Assembly: GCF_023168145.1 (NCBI RefSeq) | Contig: NZ_BQYK01000003.1 | Location: 203,844-267,843 of the forward strand | Length of the DNA: 64,000 bases | Direction of reading: 5' to 3' | DNA from: Sporosarcina sp. NCCP-2222 | GTDB lineage: Bacteria > Bacillota > Bacilli > Bacillales_A > Planococcaceae | In this document: positions 9,149 to 16,782 of the stretch, in pieces | Layout: each line of letters starts with the position of its first letter | Numbering within the stretch: position 1 is the first letter of the stretch | Translations under genes and position numbers: made by a program | Notes under the pieces: model-generated | The model's input: only the letters and a program-made list of their open reading frames with translations | Databases searched by the model: none | Told to the model about the DNA's origin: nothing

Positions 9149-10354
9149 CTATCGTAAATTATTCAATCGTTCAGTTTGACTTAAAATATCTGTGATCCGC
9201 ACGCCAAAGTTTTCATCAATGACAACGACTTCACCTCTGGCGACATGCCGATTGTTAACAAGAATATCAACCGGTTCTCCAGCCAGTTTATCCAGCTCGA
9301 TAATGGAACCGCTGGACAATTCCAGAATCTCCTTGACGGAGCGCTTCGTACGGCCAAGTTCAACCGTCACATTTAGCGGAATATCAAGCAACATATTCAA
9401 ATTGTTCGATTCCGCTTGGCTAAGAGAAGGTGTTTCGAAATTCGCGAATTGAGCCTGTTGAACATGAACTTGCGGCTGCGGACTTTGCTGCCGTGGCGGC
9501 AATTGCGTTGCGGGCTGTCCGAAGCTCGGTAAGCTTTGCTGTTCCTGCTGGTATGAATATGGGTCGTGAGCAGTCTCATACGCCGGTTGCTGCTGACCAT
9601 ACGGCTGTTCATTCACCGGTCTCGCTGGCGCTTCCACCGCTGCCGCCGCTTCATCGCCTGAACTGTCGCCCAACAAGGAACCTACTAATTTCTTACCAAA
9701 ATCTAACGGGAATAATTGCATAATATTCGAGTCGATTAAGGTGCCGACTTTTAATTCGAATGAAACTTTAATAAGTGGATTTTCATCTGGGATATGTTGC
9801 ATCCCCTCATCCGCTTGAACATCCATCAGATCGATCGACGGAGGAGAAATATCGACTTTTTTATTAAAGACTGTCGACATCGAAGTCGCGGCTGATCCCA
9901 TCATTTGATTCATCGCTTCTTGAACCGCACTTAAATGTATCTCATTCAGCTCTTCTTGTGGACTGAGACCATCACCACCTAGCATCAAATCAGCAATAAT
10001 AGCCGCATCACTCTGTTTAATGACAAGTAGATTGATTCCATTCAAGCCTTCTGTATATTCCACTTGGATTGCAACATAAGGATGAATAAATTCGGATTCC
10101 AAGATGGAACGGTCGATGACGGAAATAGAAGGCGTTGTAATCTCTACCTTCTGTCCTAACAAGGAGGAAAGTGCGGTAGCAGAGCTGCCAAATGAGATAT
10201 TTCCGATTTCGCCTAACGCATCTTGTTCAATTGCACTTAAATGATCTTCGGTACGAATGTCTGCTGGTGAATCCTTTGTCGTATCAGCAGACGGCAAGGG
10301 CTCCCCTCTGAGCAGAGCTTCAATTTCTTCCTGGGAAAGAATATTATCACTCAT
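9149..10354 (-). CDS. fliY: Flagellar switch protein / CheY-P phosphatase FliY
   Basis: FliY combines a CheC-like phosphatase domain with a C-terminal FliN-type domain of the C-ring. The start (MSDNILSQEEIEALL) is the CheY-P binding peptide also seen in FliM. Two CheC-type repeats follow (about 40-235), then a Gln/Pro-rich linker (about 245-310), then the FliN domain (from about NMLLDIPLNVTVELGRTKR). The ATG at 10354 is preceded by GGAGGGG nine bases upstream; an upstream ATG at 10372 lies before this SD. It overlaps fliM by 8 bases. Confidence 0.94.
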   Translation of the reverse strand: MSDNILSQEEIEALLRGEPLPSADTTKDSPADIRTEDHLSAIEQDALGEIGNISFGSSATALSSLLGQKVEITTPSISVIDRSILESEFIHPYVAIQVEYTEGLNGINLLVIKQSDAAIIADLMLGGDGLSPQEELNEIHLSAVQEAMNQMMGSAATSMSTVFNKKVDISPPSIDLMDVQADEGMQHIPDENPLIKVSFELKVGTLIDSNIMQLFPLDFGKKLVGSLLGDSSGDEAAAAVEAPARPVNEQPYGQQQPAYETAHDPYSYQQEQQSLPSFGQPATQLPPRQQSPQPQVHVQQAQFANFETPSLSQAESNNLNMLLDIPLNVTVELGRTKRSVKEILELSSGSIIELDKLAGEPVDILVNNRHVARGEVVVIDENFGVRITDILSQTERLNNLR

Positions 10355-11345
10355 CATCTTCATCCCCTCCATTCCATGTATCTATTATTTGGACGGCCAT
10401 ACGATTCCTCAGATGCCCTGGTTGTCCAATGAACTTCGGCAAATCGCCAACTTTTATTGTTAGTGGATCATCAATTTTGCTATTCAGCGAAATGACATCC
10501 CCCTGTTGCAAATAAAGGAAATCTTCTACAGATATTGTTCCTTGGCCGAGCTCGGTAATGACAGGCAATGTCGCCTGCTTCAACCGCTTTTCCAGACGCT
10601 GGCTCTGTTCTGGTGATGGTTCTTTCTTATTGGTTTGCATCCAATAACGAACCGATAAATTTGGTACAATCGGTTCCAAGACAACATGCGGAATACAAAT
10701 ATTAATCATTCCACTCGATTCACCAATTTGAATATTGAACGAGATGACCACGACTGTCTCATTCGGCGAAATCATTTGGAGAAATTGTGGATTGACTTCC
10801 ATTTCAGTCAAATACGGATCAATTTCAATAATGCCTGACCAGGCTTCCCGTAGATTGTCAAATGAACGTTCAAATAGATTCGTCAAAATCTTCGTTTCTA
10901 TTTCGGTCATATTATCCACTTTGCCTGGTCCTTCACCCATGCCTCCCATCAATCGATCCAGCATGGAATAGGCAACATTCGGATTTACCTCCATAAGGAT
11001 ATTCCCTTCCAAAGGAGGAACTTCAAAAATATTGATCAGCGTCATGTTCGGAATTGAACGGATGAACTCCTCGAAAGGGATCTGATCGACAGAGGCGACA
11101 TTAATTTGAATATACGTCCGCAGCTGTGCAGAAAAATAAGTCGTCAACAACCGGGCGAAATTCTCGTGAATTCTCGTTAAACTGCGGATTTGATCCTTCG
11201 AGAACCGAAGAGCACGCTTGAAGTCATAAACTTTCACCTTACGGGTCTCTTCATCTTTTTTCATGTCTTCCGCCGACATTTCTCCTGTTGACAACGCGGA
11301 CAACAGAGCATCAATCTCACTTTGGGATAAAATATCTCCCGACAT
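10347..11345 (-). CDS. fliM: Flagellar motor switch protein FliM
   Basis: FliM is the C-ring protein that receives CheY-P and sets rotation direction. It starts with the CheY-P binding motif MSGDILSQSEIDALLSAL. The middle domain carries the GGMG motif (DRLMGGMGEGPG), and the end is a FliN-like domain. The 332-residue length is usual. It is followed by an overlapping fliY. Confidence 0.96.
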   Translation of the reverse strand: MSGDILSQSEIDALLSALSTGEMSAEDMKKDEETRKVKVYDFKRALRFSKDQIRSLTRIHENFARLLTTYFSAQLRTYIQINVASVDQIPFEEFIRSIPNMTLINIFEVPPLEGNILMEVNPNVAYSMLDRLMGGMGEGPGKVDNMTEIETKILTNLFERSFDNLREAWSGIIEIDPYLTEMEVNPQFLQMISPNETVVVISFNIQIGESSGMINICIPHVVLEPIVPNLSVRYWMQTNKKEPSPEQSQRLEKRLKQATLPVITELGQGTISVEDFLYLQQGDVISLNSKIDDPLTIKVGDLPKFIGQPGHLRNRMAVQIIDTWNGGDEDDE

Positions 11346-11390
11346 AAGGCCACCTCCCCCGGTACTTACTTCAACAAACCCACTCTACAT

Positions 11391-11819
11391 TTACTGGATG
11401 ATATAAGAAACGATATATACTTTTTCAATTTCCCCCGATTGCATGAGCGGGTTCAATTGCGACTTGATCGCGTCCTCAAAAGCCTGTTTCCCGGCTTTAC
11501 CTTCCAGATCTTTCGGAGTCATTTCAGAGAGTTCCTGAATGACGATGTTGTTCACTTGAAAATCCCGTTTCGCCAATTCTTCTGCAGCCTTTTTATTATC
11601 CGTTTGAATTTTTAATGAAATGCGGATAAACTGGCTGCCGGATAAATTCGTCGTAATTTCTGGTACATCAACAGACGCTTCAATAATCTCATCAATTGAT
11701 GGTTCTTCTGGTCCGTTTGCACCTTTATTGAGCTGCAAAGCGAGAATGAGGCCGACAATCCCAACAAGTGTAATTACAACTAGAATGATCAAGGTGATCG
11801 TAAGAGCTTTATTCTTCAT
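11391..11819 (-). CDS. fliL: Flagellar basal body-associated protein FliL
   Basis: FliL is a single-pass membrane protein associated with the stator and basal body. The 142 residues have a membrane helix at about 7-28 and a periplasm-facing domain with the family pattern LKIQTDNKKAAEEL and the C-terminal region ending in VYIVSYIIQ. It overlaps the end of swrD by 11 bases and precedes fliM. Confidence 0.93.
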   Translation of the reverse strand: MKNKALTITLIILVVITLVGIVGLILALQLNKGANGPEEPSIDEIIEASVDVPEITTNLSGSQFIRISLKIQTDNKKAAEELAKRDFQVNNIVIQELSEMTPKDLEGKAGKQAFEDAIKSQLNPLMQSGEIEKVYIVSYIIQ

Positions 11820-12030
11820 CTTCTTCCCCCCGGATGTGCGGATTCGATAAGAGCTGAACCGACTGATAAAATGCGATGATACGGCGATTAACTTCGTCTA
11901 TCGGATCAAGGACGACATATTTGGAGCCTGTCGTCAACGTGATCGTCGTATCGGGGAACGATTCGACTTTTTCTATGTACAATGCATTCAACGTAAACGT
12001 CGTGCCGTTCAATCGTGTAACTTGAATCAT
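11809..12030 (-). CDS. swrD: Flagellar protein SwrD (FlbD family)
   Basis: SwrD is a small FlbD-family protein that in B. subtilis raises flagellar power and is needed for swarming. The 73 residues begin MIQVTRLNGTTFTLNALYIE, the family hallmark, and end in an acidic tail. The nearest strong SD (AAAGGAGGG, 12062-12070) is 31 bases from the ATG, separated by a GC-rich hairpin (see separate entry). No in-frame start codon exists between them. It follows a 308-base gap after flgE, unlike B. subtilis, where the two are close. Confidence 0.92.
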   Translation of the reverse strand: MIQVTRLNGTTFTLNALYIEKVESFPDTTITLTTGSKYVVLDPIDEVNRRIIAFYQSVQLLSNPHIRGEEDEE

Positions 12031-12036
12031 ATGTAA

Positions 12037-12070
12037 GGGGCCGGGCGCAGAGCCGGCCCGACCCTCCTTT
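12037..12070 (-). promoter_or_regulatory. swrD SD with intervening hairpin
   Basis: On the minus strand a consensus SD (AAAGGAGGG) is followed two bases later by GGGCCGG, an 8-base loop and CCGGCCC, a perfect 7-bp all-GC stem. Then come 7 bases to the swrD ATG. The linear SD-ATG distance is far too long, but if the stem forms, the SD is brought to about 9-10 bases from the start. This would be a structural ribosome-binding site. The stem itself is plainly visible; its function is inferred. Confidence 0.6.
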
Positions 12071-12077
12071 TATACCT

Positions 12078-12083
12078 ATTATA
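12078..12083 (-). promoter_or_regulatory. Possible -10 element before swrD
   Basis: A perfect TATAAT on the minus strand lies just upstream of the swrD SD, so a transcript would start close to the SD. No convincing -35 lies 16-18 bases upstream. It may be a weak secondary promoter for the swrD-to-cheA half of the operon, or chance in AT-rich DNA. Confidence 0.3.
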
Positions 12084-12159
12084 AGTGTTAGTTGATTAGT
12101 AGTATATAAAAAAATAAATAATTTCTATAAGAAGTTTTTTGAAAAAATTAGTAATTAGA

Positions 12160-12300
12160 CTGTAACAGCCAAGCTGCATAGGTTCCCGCAATCAATCACT
12201 CTGCTGCTTGATTTCAGCACAAGGCGGTTGCTTTCGTAAGTGAATAACGTGCTTCTATTTTAAAAAGGATTCACACTGCTTTAAAAGCCGCCGCCCTGGC
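12160..12300 (-). repeat. Structured or degenerate repeat element in the flgE-swrD gap
   Basis: This is the GC-richer part of the 308-base gap between flgE and swrD; there is no ORF. It contains nested complementary arms (12220-12227 with 12291-12298, 8 pairs with one G-U; inside it 12240-12245 with 12269-12274, 6 pairs), a hairpin 12202-12206/12215-12219 and a small hairpin 12166-12169/12173-12176. Segments such as GAAAGCAACCGCC and GCGGGAAC resemble intergenic repeats I recall from Bacillaceae genomes. It could be a decayed repeat or a structured leader RNA. The rest of the gap (12084-12159) is AT-rich, with a weak hairpin and T-tract. Confidence 0.45.
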
Positions 12301-12338
12301 TCCAATCAAATGATGCTATTTTAGTAGATTAACTAGGA

Positions 12339-13265
12339 TTATCGTTTCAAGTTAACAAGTTCCTGCAAAATTTCATCTGAAGTAGTAATAATACGTGTAT
12401 TTGCCTGGAACCCACGCTGTGCAACGATCATTTCCGTAAATTCTTCGGATAAGTCAACGTTGGACATTTCTAGGAAACCGGATTCGATTTTACCCATTCC
12501 CTGTTCTGTAGCAACAGAATAAAATGGAGTTCCGGAGTTCGATGTTTCTCTAAAATAATTCGCCCCCGATTTTTCCAGACCCCCTGGATTCGGAAACTTT
12601 ACCATTACTAGTTGCCCTGCATAACGTAATGTACCCTCCGAATCCACAAATGTTACGGTTCCATTTTGACCAACGGACATACTTTGAGCATTAGTAGGAA
12701 TTCGAATTGGCTTTTCCGCAGCTCCACCACTAAATGTAGGTTTTGTCCCAGTCGCAGTTGTTGTTGCTACAGGAGCACTATCAGCTTTTGTAAAAGCTGT
12801 GTCAGCTGCAGTAGCTGCAGCAGGATCGGCAAAACCATAGATATATTTACCGTCAGAGTTCACCAAGAATCCATCATTATCCATATAAAAATTCCCAGCT
12901 CTCGTGTATTGCGGATTGCTAAATGCTGTTGGAGGCGTAGCATTGCCGTCTGCCACTACAAAGAAGCCATCACCTGCAACAGCTAGGTCAAGAGTATTAC
13001 CTGTAAACTGTGTAGAACCTCCGGAATGGATTGTATCAATTGCTGCAATTTGGGATCCTAATCCAACTTGTTTCGGGTTAACCCCACCTGTTGTGGCAGT
13101 TGAACCGGAAGCCCCAGCAACAGTCTGAGAAATTAAGTCTTTAAATATTGTCCGGCCTTTTTTAAACCCATACGTATTGACATTCGCAATATTATTACCA
13201 ATTACATCTAACTTAGTTTGAAAATTTTTGAGCCCTGAAATCCCTGAGTACATTGAACGTAACAT
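12339..13265 (-). CDS. flgE: Flagellar hook protein FlgE
   Basis: FlgE is the structural subunit of the hook. The 308 residues start with the axial-protein motif MLRSMYSGISGLKNFQ and contain NNIANVNTYGFKK, the hook core GDGFFVV, and the conserved C-terminal LSEEFTEMIVAQRGFQANTR. It is longer than B. subtilis FlgE (264) because of an Ala/Thr-rich insert at about residues 146-184. FlgG-type paralogues share these ends, but position after flgD and overall similarity favour FlgE (called FlgG in older Bacillus annotation). Confidence 0.9.
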   Translation of the reverse strand: MLRSMYSGISGLKNFQTKLDVIGNNIANVNTYGFKKGRTIFKDLISQTVAGASGSTATTGGVNPKQVGLGSQIAAIDTIHSGGSTQFTGNTLDLAVAGDGFFVVADGNATPPTAFSNPQYTRAGNFYMDNDGFLVNSDGKYIYGFADPAAATAADTAFTKADSAPVATTTATGTKPTFSGGAAEKPIRIPTNAQSMSVGQNGTVTFVDSEGTLRYAGQLVMVKFPNPGGLEKSGANYFRETSNSGTPFYSVATEQGMGKIESGFLEMSNVDLSEEFTEMIVAQRGFQANTRIITTSDEILQELVNLKR

Positions 13266-13349
13266 CTTTATTTTCCCCTCTCGGATTGTAAGTTGTAGCT
13301 GCCTCTGTCGGTCGGCAGTACGATGGCATCCTCTACTTGAGGTCCTGCC

Positions 13350-13730
13350 TTAGTTCAGCACAATCGTGCCGTCAATATTTGTGAATAGTTGATTTTTCGC
13401 TTCCATGCGATCCATCGCCGTGATGACTGTTGCATTCTTCGCGCTGACAATTAGTGCGGCTTTATCCATGAGAACAAGTGAGTCCTTAATTCCCTTTTGC
13501 CTGGCTTCGTTCACTTTTTCAGTGACATGCGCCCATTCGGCATCCGTAATTTGAATGTTCCGATCACGCAATCTTTCGCTGGCATGTTTGCTGATTTTCA
13601 ATGGCTGTGTTTGAATGGCGTCATTGAGCTGTTCCAAGAATGACTGCTTCGGACTTGTTGCCGGCTGCAGCGGCTTTCCTTGGCGGATAAACGGCTGAGA
13701 TGGAACGCGATGGATGTTCAATTGATCCAT
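13350..13730 (-). CDS. Flagellar operon protein, TIGR02530-like
   Basis: A 126-residue soluble protein between flgD and flgE. It resembles the family named only as flagellar operon protein (TIGR02530). Visible marks are FLEQLNDAI, KISKHASERLRDRNIQI, and a C-terminal block KDSLVLMDKAALIVSAKN...VITAMDRMEAKNQLFTNIDGTIVLN (given here in parts). There is no signal peptide or membrane helix. Its location suggests a role in hook assembly or hook-cap handling, but no function is established from the sequence. Confidence 0.8.
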   Translation of the reverse strand: MDQLNIHRVPSQPFIRQGKPLQPATSPKQSFLEQLNDAIQTQPLKISKHASERLRDRNIQITDAEWAHVTEKVNEARQKGIKDSLVLMDKAALIVSAKNATVITAMDRMEAKNQLFTNIDGTIVLN

Positions 13731-13745
13731 ACGATCGCCCCTTTT

Positions 13746-14390
13746 CTATTGGCTGATGGAAACGAAGCTATTTCCGTTAATGCGGCTTCCATCGGCTAAA
13801 ATGTATTCCAGTTTTCCTTCTTTATTCGAGACAGAAGTGACAACGCCTGTCTTTTCTACTTCTCCATCCATATAACCAACTGTCTTGCCAATCAGCAGGC
13901 TCGCTTCCACCAAACTATTACTGCCTGTTCCTCCAGACATGATTTCAGAAATGTTGCCAGGTGTCAGCTCCTTGCCATCCGCCATTGTGAACACAACTGA
14001 TCCATCTACATATTTCAAGGATTTGATAACGCCTGTTCCTTCATTTACAATCAGCTTTCCATCTTCGTCCTTTTTATCCGTTAGCTCGTGCCAACGCACA
14101 TTTTTACCAACAAATTCGTTATATTGGATAAGCTGTGACTGATTTTGCGCCTCCGCGAATTTCTGAAATGAGTTTGCTAAGTTCATCGACTGTTCCAAAG
14201 AAGAAAACTGAGCCATTTGAGCAATGAATTCGTTATCTTTCATTGGATTGGTCGGGTCCTGATTTTGCAACTGTGCGATTAGGATTTTCATAAACGCATC
14301 TTTATCCATCGTTCCAGGTCCGGTTTTTCTTTGATCTCGTTGTTTGTTAATTAAAAACATCGATTCCGTTATAGGTTTCTGTTCTACCAC
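13746..14390 (-). CDS. flgD: Flagellar hook-cap protein FlgD
   Basis: FlgD caps the growing hook and recruits FlgE. The 214 residues carry the family start region with DKDAFMKILIAQLQNQDPTNP and FIAQMAQFSSLEQ, followed by a beta-rich C-terminal part. The start is GTG, with GGAGG seven bases upstream. It lies two bases after fliK, in the usual fliK-flgD-flgE order. Confidence 0.95.
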   Translation of the reverse strand: MVEQKPITESMFLINKQRDQRKTGPGTMDKDAFMKILIAQLQNQDPTNPMKDNEFIAQMAQFSSLEQSMNLANSFQKFAEAQNQSQLIQYNEFVGKNVRWHELTDKKDEDGKLIVNEGTGVIKSLKYVDGSVVFTMADGKELTPGNISEIMSGGTGSNSLVEASLLIGKTVGYMDGEVEKTGVVTSVSNKEGKLEYILADGSRINGNSFVSISQ

Positions 14391-14392
14391 TG

Positions 14393-15679
14393 TTACACCT
14401 CCAATTCGATTAAGTATTCCTCAAATGAAGTTTCTGCTTCAGTTGTTTGCTCGTTGTTGCTTTCGTCACCTTGCTGTTCACGCTTGTACTGTTCATTGAA
14501 AGCTTGTTCTCGTTCTTTTGTCGGTTCCTGAACCGACTGCGTAATATCGATACGATCCACTTGAACGTTCTGTTGGTTGAATGCCTGTCTCAATTGATGC
14601 ATCTGGCTATCAAGCATTTCTTTTGCAAGTGCTGTAGAAGCAAGTATTCTCGCAGAAATGATCCCATTTGTTTCATGCAATTCAATTCGAATTTGCCCCA
14701 AATGTTCTGGATACAACTTAATCAGCATTCTGTTCGAACCGCCGGCTTGACCAAAATTGGCTCTCTTGAACAGCAATTGCATTTCCTTCATCAGTGTCTC
14801 ACTTCGATTCTCCTGCGTTTGCCCAGACTGCACAGTCACCATTTCGCTCTTAGTGACGGTTTGATGAACAGCCTGATGTGCAGATTGAATTGGCTGCTCT
14901 GATTTGCTTTGAGAATTCGACTGATCCTTCGGCTGTTCACTTGGATTTGAATCTGTCATGATACGGATTGGTTGTGTTTTTTGCATCAGATGCATGAAAT
15001 CAACCTTATTACTTGATCCTTTTTCCAGAGTCTCCGAAATCCGTGTGCCCGATTGTGACAAGCTAAATTGCACGCTGGCTAATTTTTGCTCTTGTGATAG
15101 AATCATATCTGTTTTCGGAGCAACAATCTCAAACGCTTTTAACAAAGTCAAAACCTGAATTGAGGATGCCGCCTTTATGTTCTTTGATGTTTGAGACAGT
15201 GAGTCGGACAAGTTTGTGAAAAAATGGGGAGCGACTTCGTCTACGAATCCGATTAGCGTCCATAATGGTGTTTCACCATCCAATTGTTCCAACTTATCCT
15301 TTGAAAGACCTGATTCTTGTAATAATGTCTTCAAACTTCCCATTAGGTTGTCTATATCAAGTGATAGCGAATCTGCAAACTCCTTGATCGTCTTAAAAAC
15401 GACTGGTCCATTTTCCGGTAATGTTAATTCAGTTCCATCGATCGCTTCCAAAGCCTCTTCAAGTGAAGGTAGATCCAATGCGTTAAATATCGCTTGAATG
15501 GCATCGATTTGATTACCAGCTTCTGTTTGTTGGTTCGCTGAATTATTGATTGTAAGAGATGATGCACTTGCAAAAACAGACCCAAACGATTGGCTGCCCT
15601 GGCCGGCATTTGTTCCAGGAGATGATGTCATCTGTTGAGATGTAGCACCCAATAGATTCTGCAATGCGCCGATATTCAA
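14393..15679 (-). CDS. fliK: Flagellar hook-length control protein FliK
   Basis: FliK measures hook length and triggers the FlhB specificity switch. The protein (about 428 residues) is low-complexity and Ser/Gln/Thr rich in the middle (about 230-290) and has the conserved Flg_hook domain near the C-terminus (MLIKLYPEHLGQIRIELHET, then LRQAFNQQNVQVDRIDI). I place the start at the TTG at 15679, since the SD GGGAGG ends ten bases upstream; the ORF extends to a TTG at 15700 that lies upstream of this SD. It sits between ylxF and flgD. Confidence 0.9.
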   Translation of the reverse strand: MNIGALQNLLGATSQQMTSSPGTNAGQGSQSFGSVFASASSLTINNSANQQTEAGNQIDAIQAIFNALDLPSLEEALEAIDGTELTLPENGPVVFKTIKEFADSLSLDIDNLMGSLKTLLQESGLSKDKLEQLDGETPLWTLIGFVDEVAPHFFTNLSDSLSQTSKNIKAASSIQVLTLLKAFEIVAPKTDMILSQEQKLASVQFSLSQSGTRISETLEKGSSNKVDFMHLMQKTQPIRIMTDSNPSEQPKDQSNSQSKSEQPIQSAHQAVHQTVTKSEMVTVQSGQTQENRSETLMKEMQLLFKRANFGQAGGSNRMLIKLYPEHLGQIRIELHETNGIISARILASTALAKEMLDSQMHQLRQAFNQQNVQVDRIDITQSVQEPTKEREQAFNEQYKREQQGDESNNEQTTEAETSFEEYLIELEV

Positions 15680-15719
15680 TTCTTTTTCACCTCCCTTCAA
15701 GTTCCCACTATTAATATCG

Positions 15720-16337
15720 TCATTTCGTCAGAAGGCTTGTATACTTTGCGGCATCTTCCGGTGACATTTTTTCTAAAATTGACGCCAATGTGTCCGGTTT
15801 TAATTTTGACAGAATTTGAATTGCCTCTGCATCACTCATTTTTGTCAATACCGGGGCAGCAGACTTGGGTGACATGCTCTCAAACGTCGTTATGATTTCT
15901 TTCATGTCTTTTTGGGAATCGTTTTTTGCCGACTTCAGCATTTCGATTTCCGCAAGCAATTCTTGTTGTTTTGCCAGCAAGTTGACTTTGTCTTTATTCG
16001 CATTTTCCAAATCGCTCTGGATTTTTGTCAATTCCGCTTCTTTATTTTGTATTTCGGCTTGGAGGGAAACGACCCGTTCACCTAAGACAAGATCCGTCTG
16101 AGTCTCCTCTTTATCCTCGTCTTTCTGTAAAAAAGGAATTGATTTTGTCCATTCGCCTGCTTTATCGAACACATTGACATCAGCCACTTTGGCGATGATT
16201 AGAAGAACAGCAGACGCGAAAAGGAGGGGGATTAAGACCCAAAGCAGCAATACTTGAAATATGCCGATTGACTTCTTTTCCGTTGTGGAAAACTCCCCTG
16301 TCTTTTGTTTCGTTTGTTTGACCACATTACCACCCAT
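15720..16337 (-). CDS. ylxF: Flagellar protein YlxF (MgtE N-domain-like)
   Basis: A membrane-anchored protein of the fla/che operon with poorly known function; by position it may be a FliK/export-associated factor (MotE-like). It has one membrane helix (about residues 28-50), a coiled coil (about 82-140, rich in E/K/Q heptads) and a C-terminal MgtE-N-like helical repeat (MSPKSAAPVLTKMSDAEAI). The start is uncertain: an ATG at 16337, a GTG at 16325, or an ATG at 16373 well inside fliJ; none has a strong SD. Overlap with fliJ suggests coupling. Confidence 0.83.
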   Translation of the reverse strand: MGGNVVKQTKQKTGEFSTTEKKSIGIFQVLLLWVLIPLLFASAVLLIIAKVADVNVFDKAGEWTKSIPFLQKDEDKEETQTDLVLGERVVSLQAEIQNKEAELTKIQSDLENANKDKVNLLAKQQELLAEIEMLKSAKNDSQKDMKEIITTFESMSPKSAAPVLTKMSDAEAIQILSKLKPDTLASILEKMSPEDAAKYTSLLTK

Positions 16338-16782
16338 TTTCTTTTCTAGTGAATTGCTGAGTGGAAAGTTCATCTAATCGATTCGCTTCGGATTGTTGCA
16401 TCTCAAATTGATATCGATTGAGATCTTTTTCCTTCATCTTCTCGTATTTCTTCACTTCAATCGTCTTTTCAAGCAGCTTGTTCTCGTACCAGATCATTTT
16501 GGAACGGGCTTTCATGACGAGCGGCTGCAAGGTATCAATCCGCTTTTCCAAACTATCGATGAAGCGTGCATAATGATGGATATCTGTTATGAAAAAGCCT
16601 GTCGCCATTTTTTCCTGCTGCTCTTTCAAAATATCCTCTTTTTTCTTCAGCAAGTCGTAAAGCTCCGTAGCCACTGTTTCAAATTCCTCAATAGCCAGCT
16701 TATATTCACTTTCGGTTTCGTTTTTTTCTTGCTCACGATATGCGAGCACTTTTTCAAATCGATAATGATAAGGTTTCATCAC
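16327..16782 (-). CDS. fliJ: Flagellar export chaperone FliJ
   Basis: FliJ is the coiled-coil stalk of the export ATPase. The 151 residues are almost entirely helical and charged, beginning with the family pattern YHYRFEKVLAYREQEKNETE. It overlaps the end of fliI by 4 bases (ATGA), as is typical of this operon, and is followed by ylxF. Confidence 0.92.
   Translation of the reverse strand: MMKPYHYRFEKVLAYREQEKNETESEYKLAIEEFETVATELYDLLKKKEDILKEQQEKMATGFFITDIHHYARFIDSLEKRIDTLQPLVMKARSKMIWYENKLLEKTIEVKKYEKMKEKDLNRYQFEMQQSEANRLDELSTQQFTRKENGW

Noticed and set aside
12160..12300. Cyclic-di-GMP riboswitch in the flgE-swrD gap
   Set aside because: The context would suit it, and the region folds, but the conserved GEMM class I core segments are not present by eye, and class II is not recognisable either.
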